This document shows, piece after piece, positions 52,113 to 61,226 of a stretch of 64,000 nucleotides of DNA. The number at the start of each line of letters is the position of its first letter. Position 1 is the first letter of the stretch. Source of the DNA: Algimonas arctica (lineage in GTDB: Bacteria; Pseudomonadota; Alphaproteobacteria; Caulobacterales; Maricaulaceae); the NCBI RefSeq assembly GCF_014652695.1, contig NZ_BMZH01000005.1, positions 161,365 to 225,364 of the forward strand. The letters run 5' to 3'. The notes under the pieces are model-generated. The model made no database searches, was not told where the DNA came from, and saw only the letters and a list, made by a program, of their open reading frames with translations. The position numbers and the translations under genes were made by a program.

Positions 52113-52967
52113 CTAGTGCGGTCCGAATACAGACGTTGCGGCTGCGATTGCGGCAATTGCGATAGAGAACAAAACGACATCAGCGAGGAGCGCCCACCGT
52201 AAATGGCGGATGGCCCCCGCGCCATCTACTGTCAATTTGGTCGTCACATAAAGCTTGTTAAACGCGCCAATCCCGAGAGCCACCGAAGCCACGCCCAGTT
52301 TTAGTAAGAGCAGTCGACCATAGGCCGTTTGAAAGAGGCTCGCGATTGATCCCGAGATTTGCACTGACAGCCAGAGTCCCAAAGCGACCATCATCGGAAC
52401 AGTCCAAACGGCAAGGCGACTGAAACGGTCCAGTCTCACCGCTAAAGCCCTGACGTCCGCGCCCGATCTAGGCCACAGAACGACGGGCGCTAAAACCCAA
52501 AACCCTGCCACCAAAACATGAAAAGCGACGGCGAAAGATGCGAGACTGGACCCTTCCAGAGCTTGCGTATGTCCTGCCAATCCAAACCCGGCGGCGGTGA
52601 CGATAGCGCCTAGTCCAGCAAGCACGCGAGGCCGCGAGACGCTAGCAGCTACGAGTAAGACAGCGCCGAGGCCGAGTGCGACAGCTTGCGCCCGCACGCT
52701 CGGCCAGACCCAACTGAACATGGAGACATCCATCACCTGTCCCCAACCGCCTATAATCTCCGCGTTTAAGGACAGGAGCCGCAGGGCCAGCGCAAGCACA
52801 AGACCATGCGCAGCAACCCTCAGCCACAGCGACTTAATAGGCATCCCTATGGCTGTATGCACACCCACGCCGACCGCTGTGAGGCTGCCCGCGTAAAAGG
52901 CAGCTTTTAGCAGGATTGCGAACACATCGAGCACGCTACTAGGCGGCAATCGTGAACGCGATTTCAC
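52113..52967 (-). CDS. copD: Copper resistance protein CopD
   Basis: 284 residues with eight hydrophobic helices. The family pattern is GLAGHTQALEGSSLASFAVAFHVLVAGFWVLAPVVLW, with the conserved histidines of helices 4-5. CopD is the inner-membrane partner of periplasmic CopC in copper uptake. The annotated start GTG 52967 overlaps copC by 29 nt; GTG 52934, just after the copC stop, is an equally good choice. Last gene of the copper operon. Confidence 0.85.
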   Translation of the reverse strand: MKSRSRLPPSSVLDVFAILLKAAFYAGSLTAVGVGVHTAIGMPIKSLWLRVAAHGLVLALALRLLSLNAEIIGGWGQVMDVSMFSWVWPSVRAQAVALGLGAVLLVAASVSRPRVLAGLGAIVTAAGFGLAGHTQALEGSSLASFAVAFHVLVAGFWVLAPVVLWPRSGADVRALAVRLDRFSRLAVWTVPMMVALGLWLSVQISGSIASLFQTAYGRLLLLKLGVASVALGIGAFNKLYVTTKLTVDGAGAIRHLRWALLADVVLFSIAIAAIAAATSVFGPH

Positions 52968-53292
52968 CGGTCATGACATGGCCGTCGCTTGCGACTGCGC
53001 GCCACTGGATTGTATAATTTCCGGGCTCAAGCGATGGCAAATCAACGCGATGCGTTTTCGCCATTGTCCGTTCGGGTGTGAGGTCCAGAACAGTATCTGA
53101 CCCCGCTTCGGTCAGCTCAAGTTTCGCCAGCCCGACAGACTTTACAAAGGTTAGGTCAAGCGTATTCGGCGCGGCAACCATAGAGGCGCCCGCCTCAATA
53201 TTTGACGACGCCAAGACCGTATGCGCATGCGCCGTGAGGGGCAGCGACGTTATAAGCCCGAGGGTCGTTAATCCGATAAGATAATGTTTCAT
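52939..53292 (-). CDS. copC: Periplasmic copper-binding protein CopC
   Basis: 117 residues. Signal peptide ends AHA-HTVL, so the mature N-terminus begins with the copper-binding histidine of CopC. The second site is near the C-terminus in WRAVASDGHVMTGEIAF. The usual Met-rich loop is reduced, suggesting a Cu(II)-only version. Directly upstream of copD. Confidence 0.9.
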   Translation of the reverse strand: MKHYLIGLTTLGLITSLPLTAHAHTVLASSNIEAGASMVAAPNTLDLTFVKSVGLAKLELTEAGSDTVLDLTPERTMAKTHRVDLPSLEPGNYTIQWRAVASDGHVMTGEIAFTIAA

Positions 53293-53325
53293 GTAGCGGT
53301 CCTGTTTGAGTTGAAAAATAGGGTT

Positions 53326-54108
53326 TTAGATCACAGCTTTAATAATCATCCAGATCCCCATACCCATCATGGCAAGGTTCTCTGAGAGTGAGACAAATCC
53401 AAGCGGCACATTCACGCCCCCGCCAACGCAGGCGCATTTAAGCTCGCGTTTGTCGATGTAGACGGCTTTAAACACGCTCCACGCGCCAATCGTGCCGACG
53501 AACAAGGCAACGGGAGCCGCAATCAAGCCGAACACCCCGCCCGCAATCATCATCACGGCAGTGAAGGCTTCCGCAAAAGGGTAGACATAGGCGTAGCGAA
53601 CAACACGCCGGGCCAGCACATCGTAATTCAGGAACATGTTGGAGAAGCTGTCCAAATCACGAAGCTTGAGCATCGCCAGCATCGCCATCGAGAAGGCGAT
53701 AAACCACTCCACAGTTCGACCGGTGACCCAATCCCCAGTCAACGCCCAAACAGCCGCGAGAGCCATCAGGGCCGCGATGATAAACACGACGACGACAGGC
53801 GTATAAGTTTTCTCATTGGGATCTTTGACTGTGTAGCCGAAGTGACGGCGAACATCGTCAAACCCGCCAATCCGCTCACCCCCGATAAACGTTTGGGGTG
53901 TCGTTTTTACATTCCATTTTTCCTTAAAAGCGTCTGTCTGAGGCCGGTTTTCGAGATGATTATCCTCGATCTCAAACCCTTTACGTTTCAACAGGTCCAC
54001 GGTCTTCAGCCCAAACGGACAAATATGCTCACTCGTCACCATGCGGTAGACAATGGCCTTACGGCCCTCTCCTGTTTTGTTGACGGCAAATTCTCCTGAG
54101 GTGGTCAT
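53326..54108 (-). CDS. Glutaredoxin-MauE fusion membrane protein
   Basis: 260 residues. N-terminal glutaredoxin domain (about 20-90, TSEHICPFGLKTVDLLKRKGFEIEDNHL, with TTPQTFIGGERIGGFDD). The active site is CPFG, so monothiol. Four membrane helices follow (about 105-255), with the MauE/DoxX pattern and KRELKCACVGGGVNVPLGFVSLSENLAMM near the end. Such fusions often occur in copper-resistance operons and may handle thiol or copper redox chemistry. ATG 54108 is preferred; the longer frame upstream overlaps DUF305. Confidence 0.82.
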   Translation of the reverse strand: MTTSGEFAVNKTGEGRKAIVYRMVTSEHICPFGLKTVDLLKRKGFEIEDNHLENRPQTDAFKEKWNVKTTPQTFIGGERIGGFDDVRRHFGYTVKDPNEKTYTPVVVVFIIAALMALAAVWALTGDWVTGRTVEWFIAFSMAMLAMLKLRDLDSFSNMFLNYDVLARRVVRYAYVYPFAEAFTAVMMIAGGVFGLIAAPVALFVGTIGAWSVFKAVYIDKRELKCACVGGGVNVPLGFVSLSENLAMMGMGIWMIIKAVI

Positions 54109-54157
54109 GGAAATCTCACTTCTAATTTCATTGAGGGTGCGAGGTGGTATGCTGCGC

Positions 54158-54700
54158 TTATTCCGTCGCGCTAAAATTTGGGATAGGACGGGCACTGGCG
54201 TCGGTTTCAGTTGTGGCTGCGCCGTTCGCTTTAATATCTGCGATCAACCATTCCATCTCGGCGATTTCGCGACGCTGTGCCGCGATGATAGAATCCGCCA
54301 GTTCCCGGACCCGAACATCGTCGATTTCTGCACGCTCACTCGTCAAAATAGCGATGGAATGGTGCGGGATCATGGCGCTCATCCACGCCCGGTCTTGGAC
54401 TGTGGTCTGTGAGCGAACAAGGAAGAGGGCGATAATAAACAGCAAGGCTGATCCGCCAACAATCGTCCAGTTCTTCGTTTTATTCTGATACATGCCCCAC
54501 ATGAAGGCGAGCATGACCAACGCCATCACAGCCCCCATGTAAAGTGCCATATAGGTGCGCGTTTCAGAGAAACGGACGTGGCTCAGCTCATAAGTGTTGA
54601 GATACATCAAGCCGAGCATGATGACCGTTGACGTAGCGATCATGGCAAGGAAGCGTCCGTAACTACTGCCTTTATTTCCTGATTTATGTTTCGTTTCCAT
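54158..54700 (-). CDS. DUF305 family membrane protein
   Basis: 180 residues. Three hydrophobic helices (about 17-37, 52-72, 80-100) precede a short DUF305 helical domain with WMSAMIPHHSIAILTSERAEIDDVRVRELADSIIAAQRREIAEME. The MIPHHS motif is the metal-binding-like signature of DUF305, frequent next to copper genes. ATG 54700 has GGAAAA upstream; TTG 54712 is an alternative. Confidence 0.85.
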   Translation of the reverse strand: METKHKSGNKGSSYGRFLAMIATSTVIMLGLMYLNTYELSHVRFSETRTYMALYMGAVMALVMLAFMWGMYQNKTKNWTIVGGSALLFIIALFLVRSQTTVQDRAWMSAMIPHHSIAILTSERAEIDDVRVRELADSIIAAQRREIAEMEWLIADIKANGAATTETDASARPIPNFSATE

Positions 54701-54748
54701 AGTGTTTTCCAATCATTGAGTAAGTGCCGCGTAGTTTTGTGAAGCGTG

Positions 54749-55840
54749 CTACGGCATGGGTCTGTTGTCCTCTGTGCCGATTGACGGGGCGGCGACGGTC
54801 CGACGCGCACGTGGCTTTAAACGTAACGCGGGTTTCTCGATAAAGTGCCAACTTGCCGCCGAAAATCCGATCCAAAGAGGGGTGGACAAGAGCGCAAGAC
54901 CGAGCGGGCCCGTGTCTGGCCGCAGAAACATCACCGCCTGCATGACCGGAAAATGCCAAATGTAGATACCGTAGGAATAATCCGGCAATGCCACGACTGG
55001 AGCGTGCGCCACGTCAGACAATCCAAAACGCAACATCACACCCGTCAACGCCAGCGTGGCTAACAACTCACCGCCAAAGCCTGCGCCGAGCCATAAAAAA
55101 GCGGCTATCGCGGCAATGACCAAAACCCAATGCGGACGGCGAGCGCGGGGCCATTGCCACAAACACATGCCGAGTAAGAATGCCGCGGACAGACGCATTA
55201 GGGGCATGACGCCTGCTGACAGCGTTCCGACATCCATAACCAAAGGCAGCCCGAGATAGGCCACTTGCACGGTGACGAAGGTCACAACAGTCAGCCATCT
55301 ATTCTTCAAAATACCGAGCGCAAAGCCAACAGCTGCAAGAATATATGCGGCGATCTCAAACCGGATCGTCCAGAGCGGACCATTGAAATCCGCTTCCAAA
55401 TTGCCCGCAAAAATTCCGCCCGGCGCATTCTGTGGGTCGCCCAACAATAGGACTCGCCCCACATAGGACCAGATTTCGCCGGACATGATATTCTCGATCC
55501 CGCCCGGTCGTGAAAACATAGTCGAAAAAATGAACACAAACGCGAGCAGCAGAATAATCAAGGCCGGATAAATACGCAGGGCGCGCGACGCGGCGTAGAT
55601 TTTCAGGTCGCGCCGCAAATCAAGACTTTTCGCAATCAGCATACCGCTCAGCACGAAAAAGCCGTTCACGGCCATGTAACCGCCCGTCCATTGATGGATG
55701 CGGATCGGCTCCCACCCTGTCGTCAGTAGAAAGACATGACCGAGCGCGACGATCGCGGCTAAAATCCACCTGACCGCAGTCAGATGGTTTGCGCCCATGA
55801 GCGGATCGCGCGGCATATTATAGGGTGTAACGGCAACCAT
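54749..55840 (-). CDS. Acyltransferase 3 (OafA-type) membrane protein
   Basis: 363 residues, about ten membrane helices. Signatures are LTAVRWILAAIVALGHVFLL (catalytic His), YMAVNGFFVLSGMLIAKSL, RALRIYPALIILLLAFVFIFST and YSYGIYIWHFPVMQ. Family members O-acylate glycans. GGAGGG 6 nt before ATG 55840. Its presence inside a copper operon is unusual; it has about 230 bp of non-coding sequence upstream, so it may have its own promoter. Confidence 0.87.
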   Translation of the reverse strand: MVAVTPYNMPRDPLMGANHLTAVRWILAAIVALGHVFLLTTGWEPIRIHQWTGGYMAVNGFFVLSGMLIAKSLDLRRDLKIYAASRALRIYPALIILLLAFVFIFSTMFSRPGGIENIMSGEIWSYVGRVLLLGDPQNAPGGIFAGNLEADFNGPLWTIRFEIAAYILAAVGFALGILKNRWLTVVTFVTVQVAYLGLPLVMDVGTLSAGVMPLMRLSAAFLLGMCLWQWPRARRPHWVLVIAAIAAFLWLGAGFGGELLATLALTGVMLRFGLSDVAHAPVVALPDYSYGIYIWHFPVMQAVMFLRPDTGPLGLALLSTPLWIGFSAASWHFIEKPALRLKPRARRTVAAPSIGTEDNRPMP

Positions 55841-56075
55841 TTCATGCCCTCCGAACGACTAGGCGGAGGTGATAAACGTGCGTCAATGACCAGACAGTTT
55901 GTCTTCGATGAGATATTTGCGGCATGTTATCCGCCTTAATCTTGTTCGAAGATACGCCATCTAGACGGTATATACGTCTCCAAAAAACTCTACTTTGGTT
56001 CACCATAACGACCCCCACTAATTGCTTCATTTCGCCGGTTGCGAACGTTCACGCGCTCACAACCGTCTTTTGGCG

Positions 56076-57182
56076 TTAATTTCGCGCAGCGCGGGACGAA
56101 GAATGCGTATGAACAACCTTCCAAGCCCCATCGACTTTACGGAATAGCCACGTCTGCTTGCCTGTATTGTCGAGAACGCGACCTGATTTTATAATCGTCC
56201 CCTGCACAGTTGTACTGGCAACAGCCCAAGCAAAGTCACCTTCATAATAGATTTTCAAGTCAGACAGGCCGAGTTTCAAATCTGGGATCGAGTCTTTTTC
56301 AGGCTCGACATGATTTTCGACCAGATCGCTCAAACCGGTGTTCTGCCCCCCCGATTCAAAATACCGCGCGCCGTCAAAATCTAGGAAATGTGTTCGAAAC
56401 GGTGTTCCGTCGCCGTCTTCCCACCCTTTTTGGATGGCTGTGATGATGGATTTTATCGCCTGATCATCCACCGTTTCAGGCCCGCTATTATGATCCCCGT
56501 CCACATTATCGTGCGCATAAGGTATCATCATAGGCATAGGGTCGTGATGACCATCGCTATTTTCGTGCCCTGACGGCACACCCGCTTCCGGTTTATCAAC
56601 ACTATGATGCCCGTCAGAATTATCATGACCGCCCTGCTCCGGATCCAAAGGGGCCGTCATGGTGTTTGCCATATCTCCCGCAGTCTCATGGTCTGGCATT
56701 GCACCATGCTCATGATCGTGACCGTCACCAGTCACAGTCGGCAAACTCTGCACGCCGATGCCGTATTTGTAGACGATGTTGCCGCCCCACCACGCCGTAA
56801 CAGACAGCGACAAGGTCGCGGCCGCGAGCAAACCTAAGAAGATCGCACTGGGCGCTTTGGTCCGCTCAATAAACCGCCAAACTGCCAGAATAAGAACCGC
56901 AGTCCCAGACGGAACCGCCCAATTTCTATGGGTGGTCATAGCAGCATGTGACGGACCGTCATGAGCCACCGTGTAATAAGCGTAAAACCCGGCTGCGATT
57001 GCCGCGACGATGGCAATGGACCCCAGAGCCAACATCCAGTCCCCGGCATGCTGAGTGCGATCTCGCCTCGGCCCCGGGGGGAATATCCGTCCCATGATAT
57101 AGACAGCCCATGCACTCAAGCTGAGCGCATAGGCGAAGTGAACAAGGATGGGGTGAATGTTCGGTTCAATAAATCCGCCCAT
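56076..57182 (-). CDS. DUF2231 membrane domain - His-rich linker - SnoaL-like domain fusion
   Basis: 368 residues. Residues 1-135 are a DUF2231-type four-helix membrane domain starting NIHPILVHFAYALSLSAW. A linker of about 100 residues (140-240) is extremely rich in His, Asp and Met, with three copies of an HDNSDGHH-like unit (HDNSDGHH, HENSDGHH, HDNVDGDH). From about 245 a SnoaL/DUF4440-like domain follows (AIQKGWEDGDGTPFRTHFLDF, ending GAWKVVHTHSSS). Excellent ribosome binding site AGGAG. Likely binds copper at the membrane surface. Confidence 0.75.
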   Translation of the reverse strand: MGGFIEPNIHPILVHFAYALSLSAWAVYIMGRIFPPGPRRDRTQHAGDWMLALGSIAIVAAIAAGFYAYYTVAHDGPSHAAMTTHRNWAVPSGTAVLILAVWRFIERTKAPSAIFLGLLAAATLSLSVTAWWGGNIVYKYGIGVQSLPTVTGDGHDHEHGAMPDHETAGDMANTMTAPLDPEQGGHDNSDGHHSVDKPEAGVPSGHENSDGHHDPMPMMIPYAHDNVDGDHNSGPETVDDQAIKSIITAIQKGWEDGDGTPFRTHFLDFDGARYFESGGQNTGLSDLVENHVEPEKDSIPDLKLGLSDLKIYYEGDFAWAVASTTVQGTIIKSGRVLDNTGKQTWLFRKVDGAWKVVHTHSSSRAARN

Positions 57183-57191
57183 GATAATCTC

Positions 57192-58013
57192 CTAAAACCA
57201 AGTCCGAAGACCGATAACTCCGACAATATTGTCAGCATCACCGCCATCAGCGCGGGTGAAGTCGGCGGTGTTGCCAAACTGTTTCTGCCATTCGACGCCA
57301 ATATAGGGCGCAAAGGTTCGACGAATTTCATAGCGCAGGCGAACACCGGGCTCGATGCTGCTCAGACCCGCACCAACGCCGATGTCGCGAATATCCTGTG
57401 CCGAAAGGTTGGCTTCAATCCGAGGCTGCAAAACAAGGCGTTGCGAAAAGCGAAGGTCGTATTCCGCTTCTATGCGGGCAGACAGATCACCGTCCGTTGA
57501 CAGGAAGGCCGCCGTATCAACCTCAAACCAATAAGGCGCCAGCCCCTGAATGCCGAGAACGGCATGGGTGCGACCCTTGGGTTCCAAATCATAACGGATC
57601 CCCGCTTGCACATCCCAGAAGGGTGCGACAGCGCGAGACCAGAGCGCCTGCACTTCGGCGTCCTCAATCTCGTCATCCTCAAGCGACACTTCGCCTTCGC
57701 TTTTGATATAAAGCTTGTTGATGTCGCCGCCGTACCAGCCTTGAAAATCCCACAGCAATGTGCCGTCGCCGCCCGTGTCCTGCCATTCCAGACGATCGAA
57801 CATCAACATGGACGTTTTCATGTCGCCATTCTCGGCGAGTAGATCATCACGGGCCTCAGCCATCACCGCTTCGCCCCAATAGCGGTCCGCCATGGACCAG
57901 AGCTTGTCCGGCTCAGCAGCATCGGCATTTTGCGCATGGGCGCTGAGAGGCGCGACAAGCGCCGACACGCCGAGGATGGTAAAGGCCACCCCTCTCACGG
58001 ATAAGACGCTCAT
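57192..58013 (-). CDS. copB: Outer-membrane copper resistance protein CopB
   Basis: 273 residues. Signal peptide ends AHA-QNA. Beta-barrel domain of the CopB family with FDRLEWQDTGGDGTLLWDFQGWYGGDINKLYIKSEGE, VQALWSRAVAPFWDVQAGIRYDLEPKGRTHAVLGIQGLAPYWFEVD and terminal Phe. It lacks the long His/Met-rich N-terminal stretch of many CopB proteins. The ATG overlaps the copA stop (ATGA). Confidence 0.92.
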   Translation of the reverse strand: MSVLSVRGVAFTILGVSALVAPLSAHAQNADAAEPDKLWSMADRYWGEAVMAEARDDLLAENGDMKTSMLMFDRLEWQDTGGDGTLLWDFQGWYGGDINKLYIKSEGEVSLEDDEIEDAEVQALWSRAVAPFWDVQAGIRYDLEPKGRTHAVLGIQGLAPYWFEVDTAAFLSTDGDLSARIEAEYDLRFSQRLVLQPRIEANLSAQDIRDIGVGAGLSSIEPGVRLRYEIRRTFAPYIGVEWQKQFGNTADFTRADGGDADNIVGVIGLRTWF

Positions 58014-59842
58014 GGTGCATCCTCCGTCGATTGACGGGCCATAGCGGCATCGACCGGATCGTTTCTTCTCATCATTGGGTTTGGCAGGACGCTGACGACC
58101 TGCATCATGCCCGCATGCATGTGGTACATGAGGTGGCAATGAAACGCCCAGTCCCCGACATGGTCGGCAGAAATATCTGTCGATAGTTTCTCGCCGGGTT
58201 TCACAACGACCGTGTGTTTACGCGGACGGTGGTTTCCCCCGCCATTGACCAAGTCAAAGAACATGCCGTGCAAGTGGATCGGGTGCGGCATCATCGTATC
58301 ATTCACGAGCGTCATGCGGACGCGCTCACCCTCCATAAAAGTGATCGGCTTGGTGATTTCAGAAAACTTCACCCCGTCAAAGGACCACATGTAGCGTTCC
58401 ATATTGGACGTAAGGTGCACGACGACTTCTCGCGCGGGCACACGCATATCGGGATTAGGGTCAAGACTGCGCAGATCGGCATAAGTCAGGGTTCTATGGG
58501 GAACAGTGTCTAACCCGATCCCCGGCTCATCCAAGCGGCTGACGGGCATCGCGGCTACATTCACGACGCCGGGTCCGGTCGTGAGGTCGGCTTCGACGCG
58601 AGGGAGTTGGACCGTCGGCCCAAAGGGGTCGGGTCCAGAGGTCATATCTCCATGCCCCATCGCGGCATGGTCCATTGCGCCGGACATCGCCCCTGTATCA
58701 GGACCAGCCTTATCCATACCAGCATGGTCCATTCTGGACATTCCGCCCATCGCGGAATGATCCATGCCCATGTCTTTCATAGTGAGGACAGGCACAGCGC
58801 GAATGCGCGGCTCAGCCGCCCGCATGCCGGGCCGCGGACCGAGCGTGGCGACCACTTGCCCGGACCGATCAATCGACTCGGCGACGAAGGCAAAAGGCTT
58901 GGCCTCTGTCGGTTGGACAATAACGTCGTAGGTTTCCGCCACGCCCATTTGAAATTCGTCGGTCTCGACGGGTCGCACATTCAGCCCATCAGCCTGCACG
59001 ACGGTCATCGGCAGGCCCGGCATCCGAACATTAAATAAGGTCATCGCCGCCGCGTTGATAATACGAAGCCGCACCCGCTCGCCGGGCTTGAACACCATAT
59101 TGAAATTATCCGCCGTCGCGTGCCCGTTGATGACGTAGGTGTAGGTTTCGCCCGTGACATCAGCGAGATCGTTTGGCGACATGCGCATCGCACCCCACAT
59201 CCCTGTGAGCCCTTTAGGGTTACTTACCGTTGACTGATTGAAATTTAGGCTTTCCGCGTTCTTTTTCAAACGCGCGAAAAGATGGTGCGGATCAGTATAA
59301 GTCCAATCGCCCAGAACCAGCACATATTCGCGGTCATAGGCGACCGGATCCGTCCCTTTAGGATCGATAATAATCGGACCGTAGTGACCGACTTGTTCCT
59401 GCAAACCGGAGTGGGAATGGTACCAATAGGTGCCGTTTTGCGGCGCCGAAAATTCATAGGTGAAGCTGGACTTTGGCTTGATGCCCGGAAAGCTGACACC
59501 CGGAACCCCGTCCATGTGAAATGGCACCAAAAGCCCATGCCAATGGATCGACGTATCGACATTTAGATCATTATGAACATTCAAGCGGATCGGCGTGTCT
59601 TCCCGAAAACGGATCAGGGGCGCGGGAACCGTCCCATTCACGCCCGTAGCCATCGTCTTGCGTCCATTAATGCGGACAGGAAACTTCGAGACGGTTAGGC
59701 CAAAGTCAGTGCCGCTTAGCGCGGGCAGCCCCATATTGCCCATTGATGCAGGTCTGGCCCACGCGGGCAAAAGGCCCGCCGCGCCAATCGCGGCGGCTGA
59801 TCCCAGCGATGTTTGTAAAAATCGACGTCTATCGAATGTCAT
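58010..59842 (-). CDS. copA: Periplasmic multicopper oxidase CopA
   Basis: 610 residues. Tat signal RRRFLQ, ending near AWARP. Copper ligands: HWHG in SIHWHGLLVPFH, HSHSG in GTYWYHSHSG, HPIHLHGMFF and WAFHCHLMYHMHAGMM. A Met/His-rich loop of about 60 residues (about 360-420: DHSAMGGMSRMDHAGMD and so on) is the CopA-type Cu(I) store. Oxidises Cu(I) in the periplasm. AAAGGA lies 6 nt before the start. Co-translated with copB. Confidence 0.96.
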   Translation of the reverse strand: MTFDRRRFLQTSLGSAAAIGAAGLLPAWARPASMGNMGLPALSGTDFGLTVSKFPVRINGRKTMATGVNGTVPAPLIRFREDTPIRLNVHNDLNVDTSIHWHGLLVPFHMDGVPGVSFPGIKPKSSFTYEFSAPQNGTYWYHSHSGLQEQVGHYGPIIIDPKGTDPVAYDREYVLVLGDWTYTDPHHLFARLKKNAESLNFNQSTVSNPKGLTGMWGAMRMSPNDLADVTGETYTYVINGHATADNFNMVFKPGERVRLRIINAAAMTLFNVRMPGLPMTVVQADGLNVRPVETDEFQMGVAETYDVIVQPTEAKPFAFVAESIDRSGQVVATLGPRPGMRAAEPRIRAVPVLTMKDMGMDHSAMGGMSRMDHAGMDKAGPDTGAMSGAMDHAAMGHGDMTSGPDPFGPTVQLPRVEADLTTGPGVVNVAAMPVSRLDEPGIGLDTVPHRTLTYADLRSLDPNPDMRVPAREVVVHLTSNMERYMWSFDGVKFSEITKPITFMEGERVRMTLVNDTMMPHPIHLHGMFFDLVNGGGNHRPRKHTVVVKPGEKLSTDISADHVGDWAFHCHLMYHMHAGMMQVVSVLPNPMMRRNDPVDAAMARQSTEDAP

Positions 59843-59875
59843 GTCGTGTCCTTTCCGAAAAATCGTAGTGAAAGA

Positions 59876-60392
59876 TTAGTCGTGCGTGCCGTGAGCAGAG
59901 TGGTTCATCTTACTGTGGTCCATAGCGCCGTGGTTCATGCCGTCGGCGCAGAGCCCCGGGGTGACATGCACCCCTTGCGCTGGACACAGCTCGACAAGCG
60001 GAAGACTGCCATTGGGGGCGCGGTGCAGCGTAAACTGGACAGGCTGGCCGGGGGACAGGCGGCTGAGGTCAATCGACGGCCCGACAGGGAAAATCATGTC
60101 AGCGGCAGGCCAGCTGACTTGCGGAATAGCCGCATGTTGGAGCGTGATTTCGCGGCGGGCTGCGTTCACGCGCCGAACTGTCCCGCGCGCTTCGACCATA
60201 TGCTGCGCGCGCGCCGCCATGACGTCTGCGTGGCTGCCCTGCGGCATGTTTGAGTGATCCATTTGTGACGGGTCCATCTGCGGCATGGCATGGCCGCTAT
60301 GGGTCTTGAGCGAACGCAGAGGTCGCCATCAGCAAGGCCGTCGCCGAACTCATCGCGGTGATTTTCATCGCGGAAAAAACGTGGTTATTCAT
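59876..60392 (-). pseudogene. CusF-like copper-binding protein gene, interrupted by a frameshift
   Basis: A first frame from ATG 60392 encodes a signal peptide (MKITAMSSATALLMATSAFAQ within it) and stops at 60297. The mature domain is in another frame ending at 59876: MPQMDPSQMDHSNM, then a CusF-like barrel (VRRVNAARREITLQHAAIPQVSWPAADMIF) with a Met and Trp typical of Cu(I) sites, and a His/Met-rich tail. Removing one C from the CCC run (plus-strand GGG 60301-60303) restores AQDHSGHAMPQMDPSQ, a perfect junction. So either a real frameshift or a sequencing error. Confidence 0.8.
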
Positions 60393-60611
60393 GGGTCATG
60401 TCCTGAATGAGGAAAACACGACGACGCACATCGCCGTCGATAAAGACCGGCGGTGCGAAGGGACAATAGAGGCAGAAATGGGGGTTCCGTCACCACGACC
60501 CGACGCCACCGCCGGAAAACGGGTCAAGAGCGGAGTCTCAGAAGACAAAACCGCGCAAGACCCTTTGCGAGACGGCCAAAACGGTCCGTCACGCTTTAGC
60601 CAAGCGGTGAT

Positions 60612-61106
60612 TTAAATGAGGGCGAGTGTGTTCAGCGAAACGGGCGTCGATCGCGGCGGATCCCGCCATCGGAGCCCGGACAGATTGGTGGCCGCCATGC
60701 CCGCACGGTATCGCGGTGTGGGGTCAGCCATGACAAAGACAAGCTCTGGCTGAGGGACATCGACAACGCTGGGCGTTGGAATATCACTGACTGAGGCATT
60801 CGTGAGGTCCGTATCACAATGTACACAGTCCATCGCATGGTCATGGTCGTCGTCGGCGCGGGACTCACGGTCAGCATCATCCATATCCATCGCCATGATC
60901 GACGTGCCGTGAGCTGAATGCTCACCATGAGACTGGGCCGACATGCCAGCCTTGGACATCGCCATATGCGAGGTATGTGAAGACGCTGACGTTGGTAATA
61001 AATCAGCAGATGTCGCCGCTGGCAGACACGCACAGACGATCTGCATGACGCCAAACAGAGTGGCGACAGCTATCGAAATTAACGCTTTCATCTGCCCTAG
61101 AGCCAT
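60612..61106 (-). CDS. His/Met-rich exported protein, first gene of the copper operon
   Basis: 164 residues. A hydrophobic N-terminus (ISIAVATLFGVMQIVCACLPA) contains two cysteines; then come His/Met-rich stretches (SSHTSHMAMSKAGMSAQSHGEHSAHG, DDDHDHAMDCVHCD) that look like copper ligands. It resembles small DUF2946-like proteins found at the head of cop operons. The ATG at 61106 has GGAGAG upstream; ATG 61091 is alternative. The 219 bp after it, up to the frameshifted CusF-like gene, hold nothing recognisable. Confidence 0.68.
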   Translation of the reverse strand: MALGQMKALISIAVATLFGVMQIVCACLPAATSADLLPTSASSHTSHMAMSKAGMSAQSHGEHSAHGTSIMAMDMDDADRESRADDDHDHAMDCVHCDTDLTNASVSDIPTPSVVDVPQPELVFVMADPTPRYRAGMAATNLSGLRWRDPPRSTPVSLNTLALI

Positions 61107-61132
61107 AAATTTTAACTCTCCTACTCAACCAA

Positions 61133-61159
61133 GTTATACCCTTCCCCCGTATATGTCAA
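61133..61159 (-). promoter_or_regulatory. Promoter and CsoR/CopY-like dyad of the copper operon
   Basis: On the minus strand TTGACA, 15 bp, TATAAC. The spacer carries ATACGGGGGAAGGGTAT, an imperfect GC-rich dyad bounded by ATAC/GTAT that overlaps both hexamers. The sequence type (TAnnGGGG/CCCC with short spacer) resembles CsoR operators; no regulator gene is present nearby. Located about 30 bp before the first gene of the operon. Confidence 0.5.
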
Positions 61160-61226
61160 TCTTGGCAAGAGTGGCCGCAGGATAAACTTCGACAGTCTAT
61201 TGCATCGCGCAGCCTGCACGGCTTGA

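Noticed and set aside
60358..60615. Plus-strand frame of 85 codons between copper genes
   Set aside because: Overlaps the signal-peptide frame on the opposite strand; no ribosome binding site or family.
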